DNA from: Chitinophagaceae bacterium
GTDB taxonomy: Bacteria; Bacteroidota; Bacteroidia; Chitinophagales; Chitinophagaceae
Assembly (NCBI GenBank): GCA_019638595.1
Contig: JAHBTJ010000002.1
Location: forward strand, 248,001 to 312,000
DNA length: 64,000 bases
Reading direction: 5' to 3'
The notes under the pieces: generated by a model
The model's database searches: none
Told to the model about the DNA's origin: nothing
What the model saw: only the letters and a program-made list of their open reading frames with translations
Made by a program: the position numbers and the translations under genes
Shown here: in pieces, positions 46,464-54,847 of the stretch
Layout of the letters: each line of letters starts with the position of its first letter
How positions within the stretch are numbered: the stretch's first letter is position 1

Positions 46464-47996
46464 ATGAAACATATACTATCAATTATAATTATCATGACCG
46501 CATCCATGCTGATTGCTTCCTGCAAAAAATCAGCGCTGGATGTAGAAAACCCGAATACGCTTACAGAAGATGTATTCTGGAAAACTGAATCGGATGCGCA
46601 AAAAGGTTTGAATGCAGCCTATGCCATGTTTTACAAACCGGGACTTTGGTCAAGATGGATCTACTTCAGGCTGGATCTTACCTCCGACGAAGGATTCAGC
46701 AACAGCCCCTGGGTTGAATTGGCCGACTGGACCCGCTTCCAGTACATCAATTACAACTTTTGGGAAGGCAATGTAAATACCTGGAGAGATACGTACAAAG
46801 CGGTTTTCCGGTTGAACCAGGTATTGGCAAATGTCGCAGACATTAATTTCTCCAACCCGGCGGCAAAGGAACAATTGATCGGTGAAGCAAAATTCCTGCG
46901 TGGATTACATTATTACTACGCGGGCCTGATGTGGGAAAATATCCCGTTGGTGCTGGAACCTTCCAGGCCAGACGATCTACCTGCCCAAAGTACACTCGAC
47001 CAGGTATGGGCGCAGGTGGAAAAAGACTGGACGGAAGCGCTTGCAGCATTACCTGTTTCATATGATGCAGCCAATGTAGGAAGACCCACCAAAGGAGCTG
47101 TGCAGGGATATCTTGCACGCTTATACATGCAGCAGCATAAATGGACGGAAGCGAAAGCAGCGCTTGATTACTTTTTTACCGGAGAGGGCAAAGACCGTTA
47201 TTCGCTTGTAGTCAATTATAATGATAATTTTACAGACGTTCGTGAAAACAACAGTGAATCCGTTTTTGAAATCCAGTTTTCAGATGTTAACAAAGGGGGC
47301 GATGGCGATGGCGTAAATCAAACCATGAGCACCAACCGCCCTCAGTTTTTTGCACCCCGCGGTATTGGCTGGTCCGACGGGCAAGCCCGTTATTGGGTAG
47401 TAGATGAGTTTAAAAAAGAGAAAACCACTGATGACAATATAGACTCGAGGTTACGGTATACCCTGTTTTATCCTGCGCTGGAAGCTGATTTTGGAGATAA
47501 AATATATGGACGCAGTTGGGAGTGGGGAGCAGAAGAAGCCTGGTTCCGTAAATACTCCCGCGACTACTATCGCAACAATGAAGATTATTTTGCACAGAAC
47601 AATTTCAGGATGCTTCGCTATGCCGACATTTTGCTGATGTATGCAGAAGTATTGAATGAACTGGATCATACAGCCGATGCCTATCAATATGTAAACACTG
47701 TGAGGGCCCGTGTAGGCATGGCTTCGTTAGCTACTGCCTACCCGGCCATTGGTAATGATAAAGCGCTGTTCCGTAACAGGCTGAAGGTAGAAAGAGTGCT
47801 GGAGCTTTGTGGCGAAAGTGTACGTTGGGCTGATTTGAAAAGATGGGGCGATCTTGAAACACAGGCTGCTGTTGATATTGTAAAACAACGTGATCCTGAC
47901 TTCAACAATTTTGTGGTGGGTAAACACATTCGTCTTCCCCTGCCTCAGATCGAAGTAGAGAATAACACAAATCTTCAGCAGAATAACCAGTATTGA
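46464..47996 (+). CDS. SusD/RagB-family glycan-binding lipoprotein
   Basis: A 510-residue surface lipoprotein with lipobox IASC (Cys 20) that captures glycan over the SusC pore. SusD features: NPNTLTEDVFWKTESDAQKG near the N-terminus, the TPR-like helices with AKFLRGLHYYYAGLMWENIP, and the C-terminal RMLRYADILLMYAEVLNEL and LKRWGDL segments. The reported open frame reaches into susC; the Met at 46464, 22 bp after the susC stop, gives a proper signal peptide. Confidence 0.96.
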   Translation: MKHILSIIIIMTASMLIASCKKSALDVENPNTLTEDVFWKTESDAQKGLNAAYAMFYKPGLWSRWIYFRLDLTSDEGFSNSPWVELADWTRFQYINYNFWEGNVNTWRDTYKAVFRLNQVLANVADINFSNPAAKEQLIGEAKFLRGLHYYYAGLMWENIPLVLEPSRPDDLPAQSTLDQVWAQVEKDWTEALAALPVSYDAANVGRPTKGAVQGYLARLYMQQHKWTEAKAALDYFFTGEGKDRYSLVVNYNDNFTDVRENNSESVFEIQFSDVNKGGDGDGVNQTMSTNRPQFFAPRGIGWSDGQARYWVVDEFKKEKTTDDNIDSRLRYTLFYPALEADFGDKIYGRSWEWGAEEAWFRKYSRDYYRNNEDYFAQNNFRMLRYADILLMYAEVLNELDHTADAYQYVNTVRARVGMASLATAYPAIGNDKALFRNRLKVERVLELCGESVRWADLKRWGDLETQAAVDIVKQRDPDFNNFVVGKHIRLPLPQIEVENNTNLQQNNQY

Positions 47997-48013
47997 TTTC
48001 AGGAACAGGATGA

Positions 48014-49954
48014 ATGATGAAACTAAAAACAGGATATAGCATTTTGGGGCTGCTGTTATTGTGGTCGTGTGCGCGTCCGATAGCGGCGCAGCAATCGCCT
48101 GTTGAACTGGCAGATCCAACCATATTCAGTTACAAGGGTACTTACTATTTGTATGGCACAGGCGGAAGAAGCAATACCGGCTTTTTGGTGTATACTTCAA
48201 AAGACCTGGTGAACTGGGGCGGTCCTGCCGGCGCGGATAACGGGTATGCATTGAAGAAGGGAGATGTATTTGGTGACAAAGGTTTTTGGGCGCCACAGGT
48301 ATTTGAGCACAACGGAAAATTTTATATGGCCTATACAGCCAATGAACAGATAGCCATTGCCGTTAGCGACAGCCCGCTCGGGCCTTTCCGTCAGCAACGG
48401 AAGGATTCGCTTTCCGGCCCGGGTAAGCAAATTGACCCGTATGTATTCAGAGATGATGACGGCAGCCTGTATATGTATCATGTTCGTCTCACCAATGGGA
48501 ACAGAATATACGTTGCAAAAATGAAACCGGATCTAAGTGATGTGGATACAGCTACCGCCCGGGAGGTATTGCACGCAGAACCAGGCTGGGAGAATACATG
48601 GAATGCGGAATGGCCGGTAGCTGAGGGACCCACGGTTATCAAACGTAAGGGAAAGTATTATCTCATTTATTCTGCCAACGATTTCCGTAACCCGGATTAT
48701 GCGGTGGGTTATGCTGTTAGTAACCATCCTATGGGCCCCTGGATCAAACAAAAGCAATCACCCATTATCAGTCGTAACAATATCGGTATTAAAGGTACCG
48801 GGCATGGAGATCTGTTAATGCTTCCCGATGGAAAAATGAAGTATGTAATGCATACGCATCATGATTCCGCTACTGTTGCCCCCAGGCTTACGGGTATTGT
48901 TGACATCAGGTTTGAAAAAGGAGATGAGTTTGAAAGGCTTATTGCCGAACCTGCCAGCTTTAGATATCTTACTACGCAACAATCTGCATTTACCAATCCG
49001 TTATTGCCTTCAGGCGCTGATCCTTTCAGTATTTACAAAGACGGCTATTACTACTATACTCACACGCTGGCTAACCGGTTGTCTGTATGGAAAATAAAAA
49101 ACATCACCGATCTGCCTTATGCAAAAGAAAACGTTGTTTTTGCGCCGCCTGCCGATGCCCCTTATTCAAAACATATATGGGCGCCGGAGATCAATTATAT
49201 CAATGGCAAATGGTACATGTATTTTGCCGCTTCAGATGGCGACATGGGCAAACAACGTATGTATGTTATTGAAAACAATTCATCAGATCCCACATCGCAA
49301 AACTGGGTATTTAAAGGGCAGGTAGCAGATGCTTTCAATAAGTGGGCGATTGACGGGAATGTATTTGAATGGAAGGGAAAATTATATATGCTTTGGTCGG
49401 GCTGGGAAGGAGATGACAATACGCAGCAGAATATTTATATCGCGCCCATGTCCAACCCCTGGACCATTTCAGGAGAGCGGGTTTGTATTTCAAAGCCGGA
49501 ATTGGACTGGGAGAAACACGGAAAATTAACAGACGCAAAAGGAGAAAGAATTGTATTGGTAAATGAAGGCCCGCAATCACTGATCCATAACAATAAATTA
49601 TTTGTGATCTATTCCGCATCCGGTTGCTGGACGGATCATTATGCGCTGGGTCTGCTGCGATTGAAAGGAGGCGATTTACTGAATCCATCTGACTGGATAA
49701 AAAATGAGCAACCCGTATTTGAAGGATCGGCTGCAGATGGCATTTACTCGCCGGGACATAATTCATTTTTTAAATCTCCTGACGGAAAGCAGGATTGGAT
49801 ACTGTATCATGCCAATGATCAACCCGGTTTGGGTTGCGGAGGTGCGCGTTCGCCCCGTGCCCAGCCTTTTTCCTGGAAAGCGGATGGTTCTCCCGACTTT
49901 GGTAAACCAATAAAAACAGATCAGCTGCTGGCAGTTCCTGCTGCGGCGAAATAA
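48014..49954 (+). CDS. double-domain GH43 glycosidase
   Basis: A 646-residue exported protein with two GH43 five-bladed propellers in one chain. N-terminal unit (about 28-320): acids in ELADPTIF (Asp 34), QIDPYVF and AEGPTVI. C-terminal unit (about 325-645): acids in SGADPFSI, WAIDGNVFEW and VNEGPQSL. All six positions are kept, so both halves may be active. The C-terminal half resembles the single GH43 at 35791-36906; the N-terminal half belongs to a different GH43 branch. The two may act on different arabinose or xylose linkages. The signal contains LWSC (Cys 19), possibly lipidated, followed by an AAQQ site. It lies 17 bp after susD, clearly the same operon. Confidence 0.9.
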   Translation: MMKLKTGYSILGLLLLWSCARPIAAQQSPVELADPTIFSYKGTYYLYGTGGRSNTGFLVYTSKDLVNWGGPAGADNGYALKKGDVFGDKGFWAPQVFEHNGKFYMAYTANEQIAIAVSDSPLGPFRQQRKDSLSGPGKQIDPYVFRDDDGSLYMYHVRLTNGNRIYVAKMKPDLSDVDTATAREVLHAEPGWENTWNAEWPVAEGPTVIKRKGKYYLIYSANDFRNPDYAVGYAVSNHPMGPWIKQKQSPIISRNNIGIKGTGHGDLLMLPDGKMKYVMHTHHDSATVAPRLTGIVDIRFEKGDEFERLIAEPASFRYLTTQQSAFTNPLLPSGADPFSIYKDGYYYYTHTLANRLSVWKIKNITDLPYAKENVVFAPPADAPYSKHIWAPEINYINGKWYMYFAASDGDMGKQRMYVIENNSSDPTSQNWVFKGQVADAFNKWAIDGNVFEWKGKLYMLWSGWEGDDNTQQNIYIAPMSNPWTISGERVCISKPELDWEKHGKLTDAKGERIVLVNEGPQSLIHNNKLFVIYSASGCWTDHYALGLLRLKGGDLLNPSDWIKNEQPVFEGSAADGIYSPGHNSFFKSPDGKQDWILYHANDQPGLGCGGARSPRAQPFSWKADGSPDFGKPIKTDQLLAVPAAAK

Positions 49955-49996
49955 ATGAGTGATGCTTGCATATACTGTACTTAAATATTTACTGAC

Positions 49997-51025
49997 ATGA
50001 GAGCAAACCATGTGATTTTGAATGTGCTTTTACTTATTGCCTGCAGTGTAGCGCAGGCGCAGCAGCCCAACCCTCCGGGACAGGTAAGCGGTTCGGAGAA
50101 GCCTGTGCATGAAGCCTACCTGTTTGCGCACATGACACACAAGGATTATGGGCGCTTATACTATTCCGTTAGTCTGGATGGTTTGCACTGGAAGCTGCTG
50201 AACGATGGCAAGCGCGTGTTTGAAGATTACAAAGGGCATCCTGATATCTGCAAGGGGCATGACGGGCGGTATTATATTGTGGGCAATACCAGTGACGGAT
50301 CTCCGGATATCAATTTCTGGGTGTCTGACGATTTAATACAATGGACAAAGTACAGCACTTATACGCCTGATCTCGGGAAAACACCAGGCTATGCGCATGC
50401 GCTGCAGCGTATCGGCGCACCCAAGTTGTATTATGATACGGATTCATCCCGCTATATTCTTACCTGGCATACACCGCATCTGAACGGAAGCAAAGAAGAT
50501 CCTGAAAGATACTGGGCAAGTCAGCGTACGTTGTATGTACAATCAAAAGACCTGAAAACTTTTTCAGCGCATCCCACCAAACTATTTCAATGGGATATGG
50601 GTACGATTGATGTTTTTCTCAGAAAAATTGACGGCAACTATTATGCTGTCATTAAGGACGAAGTGTATCCCACGCTTTATTGGACAACCGGCAAAACGAT
50701 CCGTATTGCAAAAGCCTCCTCGCTGCTGGGTACTTATTCTGAACCCGGGCCTTCCATCAGCCCTAACTTCCGGGAAGCGCCAATGCTGATCCCGTCACCC
50801 GATGGAAAAATTCACTACCTGTATTATGAGCAGTATCCCGGCATTTCTTATGGACTTTCCATTGCCGATAATATGAATGGCCCCTGGTACCAGGCATCGG
50901 GATATACTTTTTTTAGTGACTGGGATAAATACAGCTTCCCGCCGCAGGTTCGTCATGGTTGTATGATCACCCTTTCAAAAAAGGAATATGATAAGCTGGT
51001 AGCTCACTTCGGAATAGCGAATTAA
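49997..51025 (+). CDS. GH43-like beta-propeller glycosidase, exported
   Basis: A 342-residue protein with a signal peptide (about 1-22). It has short repeats of a propeller glycosidase and three acidic positions in the right order: HPDICKGHDGRYY (about 82), GTIDVFLRKIDGNYY (about 205) and FREAPMLIPSPDG (about 259). Sequence is far from the other two GH43 proteins here, so the subfamily, or even family (GH43, GH117 or related), is uncertain. It starts 42 bp after the double GH43 gene and is probably the last gene of the susCD operon. Confidence 0.75.
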   Translation: MRANHVILNVLLLIACSVAQAQQPNPPGQVSGSEKPVHEAYLFAHMTHKDYGRLYYSVSLDGLHWKLLNDGKRVFEDYKGHPDICKGHDGRYYIVGNTSDGSPDINFWVSDDLIQWTKYSTYTPDLGKTPGYAHALQRIGAPKLYYDTDSSRYILTWHTPHLNGSKEDPERYWASQRTLYVQSKDLKTFSAHPTKLFQWDMGTIDVFLRKIDGNYYAVIKDEVYPTLYWTTGKTIRIAKASSLLGTYSEPGPSISPNFREAPMLIPSPDGKIHYLYYEQYPGISYGLSIADNMNGPWYQASGYTFFSDWDKYSFPPQVRHGCMITLSKKEYDKLVAHFGIAN

Positions 51026-51431
51026 CAAATTGATCTGGAAACATATATCAGCTATACGAAGTCTCCGACCATAAGTGTTCGAAACGTTATTTTGAAGGCT
51101 GCCATATCATCAATTTTATAGCGTCATAGACGCGAAAGTTTGGTGGCAATTATAAAGTAACGTATTGACAAAGCTCCGTAGGAGCGGCATTTTCTCAGGT
51201 TTCTAACGTTTATAGTCTCCGATTTCGTATTATTTATGTTCTCTCCCGACTTTGTCGGGGAAAATTACCAGGCAATAGCTGGTCTGTCACCGGCCGATTG
51301 CATAGAAAAATTACCGGGCATATGACAGAAACGTTACCTGTTCATAATACCTGAATACACGAAGAGAGATTTCTTAGTTTTAGCATACTTCAACCGCTAT
51401 CATATATTTTCTTTAATTTAAACGTATAACA
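51026..51431. other. 406-bp gap with short tiny-loop hairpins
   Basis: Three short perfect hairpins are seen: GCGTC-ATA-GACGC (51121-51133), GCTCC-GTA-GGAGC (51173-51185) and CCCGAC-TTT-GTCGGG (51245-51259). The three-base-loop style resembles hairpins inside the long element at 1.0 and 15.0 kb, though the surrounding sequence differs. GTCTCCGA occurs at 51060 and again near 51216. No gene is recognisable. The promoter of the next gene is presumably near 51380-51431. Confidence 0.6.
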
Positions 51432-52775
51432 ATGACACGCTTCTTTATCACAGCGGTGCTGGTATTTTTTGCCCTGGTATCCTTCTGTCAACCTGAAAAA
51501 GCACAATTGGATTCCCTGGTCAGCAGGTATGCTGATATGAACAGGTTTAATGGCGTTGTGCTGGTTGCAAAAGGCGGGACTATTTTGCTGAATAAGGGGT
51601 ACGGCTACAGGAACGTTGCCGGTAAAATTGCCAACGACGAGAACAGCATTTTTCAGCTAGGATCCATTACCAAACAATTTACTACTGCGGTTATCCTGAA
51701 ATTGCAGCAGGAAAAGAAATTAAGCCTGAATGATAAACTCAGCAAATACTTTCCCAGGTTTCCTAAAGCCGACAGCATTACCATTGAACAGCTCATGCTT
51801 CATACTTCCGGCATATACAGCTATACCAACGACCCGAAATTTATGGAAACAGAAGTGAGTAAGCCTGCTAACCGTGAAAAAATGATGGCTTTGTTTAAAG
51901 ACAGGCCTCTCGATTTTTCTCCGGGCAAAGGATGGAACTATTCTAACAGTGGTTATTCCATGCTGGGATATATTATTGAGAAAGTTGCCAAAATGCCTTA
52001 TGAGCAAGCGGTAAGGAAATATATTTTTACGCCGCTGCAAATGACGCATAGTGGTTTTGATTTTACACACCTGCAATCCCCGGAAAAAACAACGGGCTAT
52101 TTTAAAATAGATAAAACGGGGGCCGATACCGCCCCGATTGTAGATTCTTCAGTATCTTTTTCAGCCGGCGCCATTTATTCTACTGTGGGGGATATATACA
52201 AATGGCACCAGGCATTAGAAAATTATACCATCCTGTCCAGGGCTGACCAGGAGAAAGCCTACACGCCCGTGCGCAACAATTATGGTTATGGCTGGGTAAT
52301 AGGCAGCGTAGAAGGCAAAAAGAAGGTGGGGCATGGTGGCGGCATACATGGCTATATCACCAATTTTACCCGCGTACCTGAAGATGATATATGCATTGTA
52401 TTACTTAGCAATGCCTCAGATAAATCGCTGGAAGAAATTACAGATAAGATATTGAAACAGCTATATAACAGGCCATATGATCTGCCCAAACAAAGGCTGT
52501 CAATAGCCTTGCCGGAGGCCAGCCTGAAACAATATGAAGGGAGCTACGAAATCAGGCCGGATCTGAAAGTAGTAATGAGTGTCAAAGATGGTACATTGAA
52601 TGCCACGCCCACCAATCAATCCGTAAAAGTATTATCAGCAGAAAAAGAAGACTTCTTCTTTGATCCGGTTGATGATGTGCAGGTTGAATTTGTAAAGAAC
52701 TTCAGGAATGAAGTGGAAGGATTACTGTTATACCAGGGTGGACGAAAGATATTTTGCAGGAAGTTAAAGGAATGA
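51432..52775 (+). CDS. class C beta-lactamase-like serine hydrolase, exported
   Basis: A 447-residue protein with a signal peptide (about 1-20). The beta-lactamase fold carries SITK (Ser 78, Lys 81), YSN (Tyr about 170) and HGGG (His about 301), the three motifs of the class C/DD-peptidase/esterase superfamily. A C-terminal beta-rich segment of about 90 residues follows (from about 360). Proteins like this are mostly D,D-peptidases, D-aminopeptidases or esterases; true beta-lactamase activity is not implied. It stands alone. Confidence 0.85.
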   Translation: MTRFFITAVLVFFALVSFCQPEKAQLDSLVSRYADMNRFNGVVLVAKGGTILLNKGYGYRNVAGKIANDENSIFQLGSITKQFTTAVILKLQQEKKLSLNDKLSKYFPRFPKADSITIEQLMLHTSGIYSYTNDPKFMETEVSKPANREKMMALFKDRPLDFSPGKGWNYSNSGYSMLGYIIEKVAKMPYEQAVRKYIFTPLQMTHSGFDFTHLQSPEKTTGYFKIDKTGADTAPIVDSSVSFSAGAIYSTVGDIYKWHQALENYTILSRADQEKAYTPVRNNYGYGWVIGSVEGKKKVGHGGGIHGYITNFTRVPEDDICIVLLSNASDKSLEEITDKILKQLYNRPYDLPKQRLSIALPEASLKQYEGSYEIRPDLKVVMSVKDGTLNATPTNQSVKVLSAEKEDFFFDPVDDVQVEFVKNFRNEVEGLLLYQGGRKIFCRKLKE

Positions 52776-52807
52776 AGCAATCCGGTTAAATAATGAAAGC
52801 AGGATAA

Positions 52808-52838
52808 AGAGAAACCCACCTGTTGCAGGCGGGTCTCT
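52808..52838 (+). terminator. hairpin after the serine hydrolase
   Basis: AGAGA-aa-CCC-a-CCTG, loop TTG, CAGG-c-GGG-TCTCT: a strong stem with small bulges 33 bp after the stop codon. There is no clear T-run behind it, so termination is likely but not certain. Confidence 0.5.
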
Positions 52839-52943
52839 AGGAACAGGAATATGTTATTGACATTTAATATGCCGGATCGCGAAAAAATGAGCTTTCTCAT
52901 TACAGGCGAATGCCCCCAGGCAGCGTACTTAAATTGAAACTCC

Positions 52944-53759
52944 TTACACTACAACAGGATTCAAAGTGCTGGCGGCATCGGAGCCCGGTTCAGTGCCACA
53001 CAACCAGCGTTGACGATCGGCTTCCTGGTTTTCATTTTTAGGGGTCATTATTTTGGCGCCATCGGCAAAATAGATGATCGTCATCACTTCACGTGTGCTG
53101 GCAGAAGCATTACCGGGGGCGCAATGCAATGTCCAGCCGTAATGCCAGGTAGCATCGCCGGCGTTCATGTGCTGAGGGCGGGTAACCGGATAGCCGTTTT
53201 GTTTTACATACTCATCCAGCATTTTCTCCGATTCGTCAGAAATAGCCACGCTGTCAACCATTCCTGTTTTGTGTGTGCCCGATGCAAAAGTGAGCATGCC
53301 CATTTCTTCCGTAATATCAATCAACGGCATCCACATGGTAACCGTATTGGGTGTATCCAGCGGCCAGTAATACTGATCCTGGTGCCAGGGCGTCAACCCT
53401 CCGCCGGCTTCTTTATACAAGGCCTGGTCGTGGTAAATGCGTACATGTTCAACGCCCAATAAGTCGGCTGCAATTTTTGCGAACCGCTTTGCCAGTGTAA
53501 ATTTCCTTACATCTTCATCTACTTCCCACAAATTCATGATCTGCAAAAAAGCTTTACCATAGGTATCCCGGTCTTCCATGGCGCGGGTTTCGGTATTGTA
53601 CTTATACGCGGCATTGTTGATCACATTCCTGTAAGCGTCCACTTCTTCCCTGCTTAAAATGCCGGGTATAAGCGTGTGCCCGTTTTTCCTGAAAGACTGA
53701 ATGGTAGCATCATCAATCTTTTTTGTATCATTCAGTAATGGCAGCTTCATTGTTTCCAT
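52944..53759 (-). CDS. phytanoyl-CoA dioxygenase (PhyH) family protein
   Basis: A 271-residue cytoplasmic Fe(II)/2-oxoglutarate-dependent oxygenase. The iron ligands are visible: His 126 and Asp 128 in WHQDQYYW and His 212 in WTLHCAPGN; Arg about 222 (STREVM) is placed to bind 2-oxoglutarate. Bacterial members hydroxylate varied small molecules, and the substrate here is unknown. It is divergent from a cupin/AraC regulator, with 137 bp between the start codons, a layout that suggests control by that regulator. Confidence 0.88.
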   Translation of the reverse strand: METMKLPLLNDTKKIDDATIQSFRKNGHTLIPGILSREEVDAYRNVINNAAYKYNTETRAMEDRDTYGKAFLQIMNLWEVDEDVRKFTLAKRFAKIAADLLGVEHVRIYHDQALYKEAGGGLTPWHQDQYYWPLDTPNTVTMWMPLIDITEEMGMLTFASGTHKTGMVDSVAISDESEKMLDEYVKQNGYPVTRPQHMNAGDATWHYGWTLHCAPGNASASTREVMTIIYFADGAKIMTPKNENQEADRQRWLCGTEPGSDAASTLNPVVV

Positions 53760-53849
53760 CTTTACATTGGTTTTATATGATGAGAAGAAACAAAATAAAC
53801 GATAATCTCAAGGCAAAAAAATGCTTAACTTGGCTATTTAGTGGATTAT

Positions 53850-53863
53850 TTTATCCGGTTAAA
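53850..53863. promoter_or_regulatory. near-palindrome between the PhyH and AraC genes
   Basis: TTTATCCGGTTAAA is a palindrome except for one central pair. It lies in the 137-bp divergent region, 34 bp before the AraC start. The 14-mer ATCCGGTTAAATAA that covers part of it (53853-53866) also occurs exactly at 52780-52793, beyond the other end of the PhyH gene. Operator function is inference. Confidence 0.35.
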
Positions 53864-53896
53864 TAAGATCAGCCATATAAACAACTAAAATATGCC

Positions 53897-54775
53897 ATGC
53901 TAAAGCCTACACTGGAGTCGCTGCGAACTGCTGCGTCCAACTCGTTCCTGGTAAGGAGATTCAATGAAAAAGCCTTTTCAGCCCCTTACCATTTTCATCC
54001 TGAGCTGGAGCTTACTTTGATTTTAAAAGGAGAAGGGAAACGCTATGTAGGCAATAATATGTCTCAGTACACAGCCGGCGACCTGGTACTCCTGGGGGCT
54101 GATCTGCCTCATTGCTGGAAATCGGAAAACCTGGTCAAAGGAAAGATCAGCAACGCATCGTCTGTAGTGCTTCAGTTCAGGGAAGATTGCCTGGGGGCAG
54201 GTTTCTTTAAGAATAAAGAAATGATCGTTATTCATCGCCTGCTTCAAAAGAGCACCCACGGAATACAATTCCTGAATCGTTCTGCCACGGCGGTAGCCGG
54301 AAAACTACTGGAATTGGATAAAGAACCTCATCCTTTCAAAAAAATGATCTTATTCCTTGAGGTACTGCATATGCTGGCCGGCTCAAAAGAATTCCTTTTA
54401 TTGAATAAGGAAAAAGAAACAACGGTTGCCTCCTCTACCGATCAATCCAGGATCAACGATATAATGGCATATATTGTTGAACACTTTAAAAAACAAATAA
54501 CGCTTGACAAAGCAGCCGCTATAGCCGGTATGACCCCAACTGCCTTTTGCAAGTATTTTAAACGTGTAACACGAAAAACATTTATAGAAACGGTGCTGGA
54601 ATACCGCATTAACTATGCGATGCAGCAACTGGTTAATACAGACCATTCTATATCGCATATCAGCTTTGAAAGTGGTTTTGGCGATGTATCTCATTTTTAT
54701 AAAACCTTCAGAACAAAGCAAAAGCTCAGTCCGCTGCATTACAGGAAGAAGTTCAGGATGGATGCTTTTCAATGA
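53897..54775 (+). CDS. AraC-family regulator with cupin sensor domain
   Basis: A 292-residue transcription factor. The N-terminal cupin (about 20-100) has the ligand pattern PYHFHPELELTLIL and LPHCW. The C-terminal AraC HTH pair (about 190-288) shows ITLDKAAAIAGMTPTAFCKYFKR and ISHISFESGFGDVSHFYKTFR. It probably binds a small molecule and regulates the divergent PhyH gene. Overlap with the next frame is avoided if that gene starts at 54848. Confidence 0.93.
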   Translation: MLKPTLESLRTAASNSFLVRRFNEKAFSAPYHFHPELELTLILKGEGKRYVGNNMSQYTAGDLVLLGADLPHCWKSENLVKGKISNASSVVLQFREDCLGAGFFKNKEMIVIHRLLQKSTHGIQFLNRSATAVAGKLLELDKEPHPFKKMILFLEVLHMLAGSKEFLLLNKEKETTVASSTDQSRINDIMAYIVEHFKKQITLDKAAAIAGMTPTAFCKYFKRVTRKTFIETVLEYRINYAMQQLVNTDHSISHISFESGFGDVSHFYKTFRTKQKLSPLHYRKKFRMDAFQ

Positions 54776-54847
54776 GCATAAATGCTTATTTCCATAAAAA
54801 ACGGATCGTGTGCAACGGTTTCAATACTGCCCTTGTCAGCATTAAAA

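Noticed and set aside
51432-52775. Antibiotic-resistance beta-lactamase
   Set aside because: The SxxK/YxN/HxG motifs define a broad superfamily; size and the extra C-terminal domain fit housekeeping peptidase or esterase relatives better than resistance enzymes.
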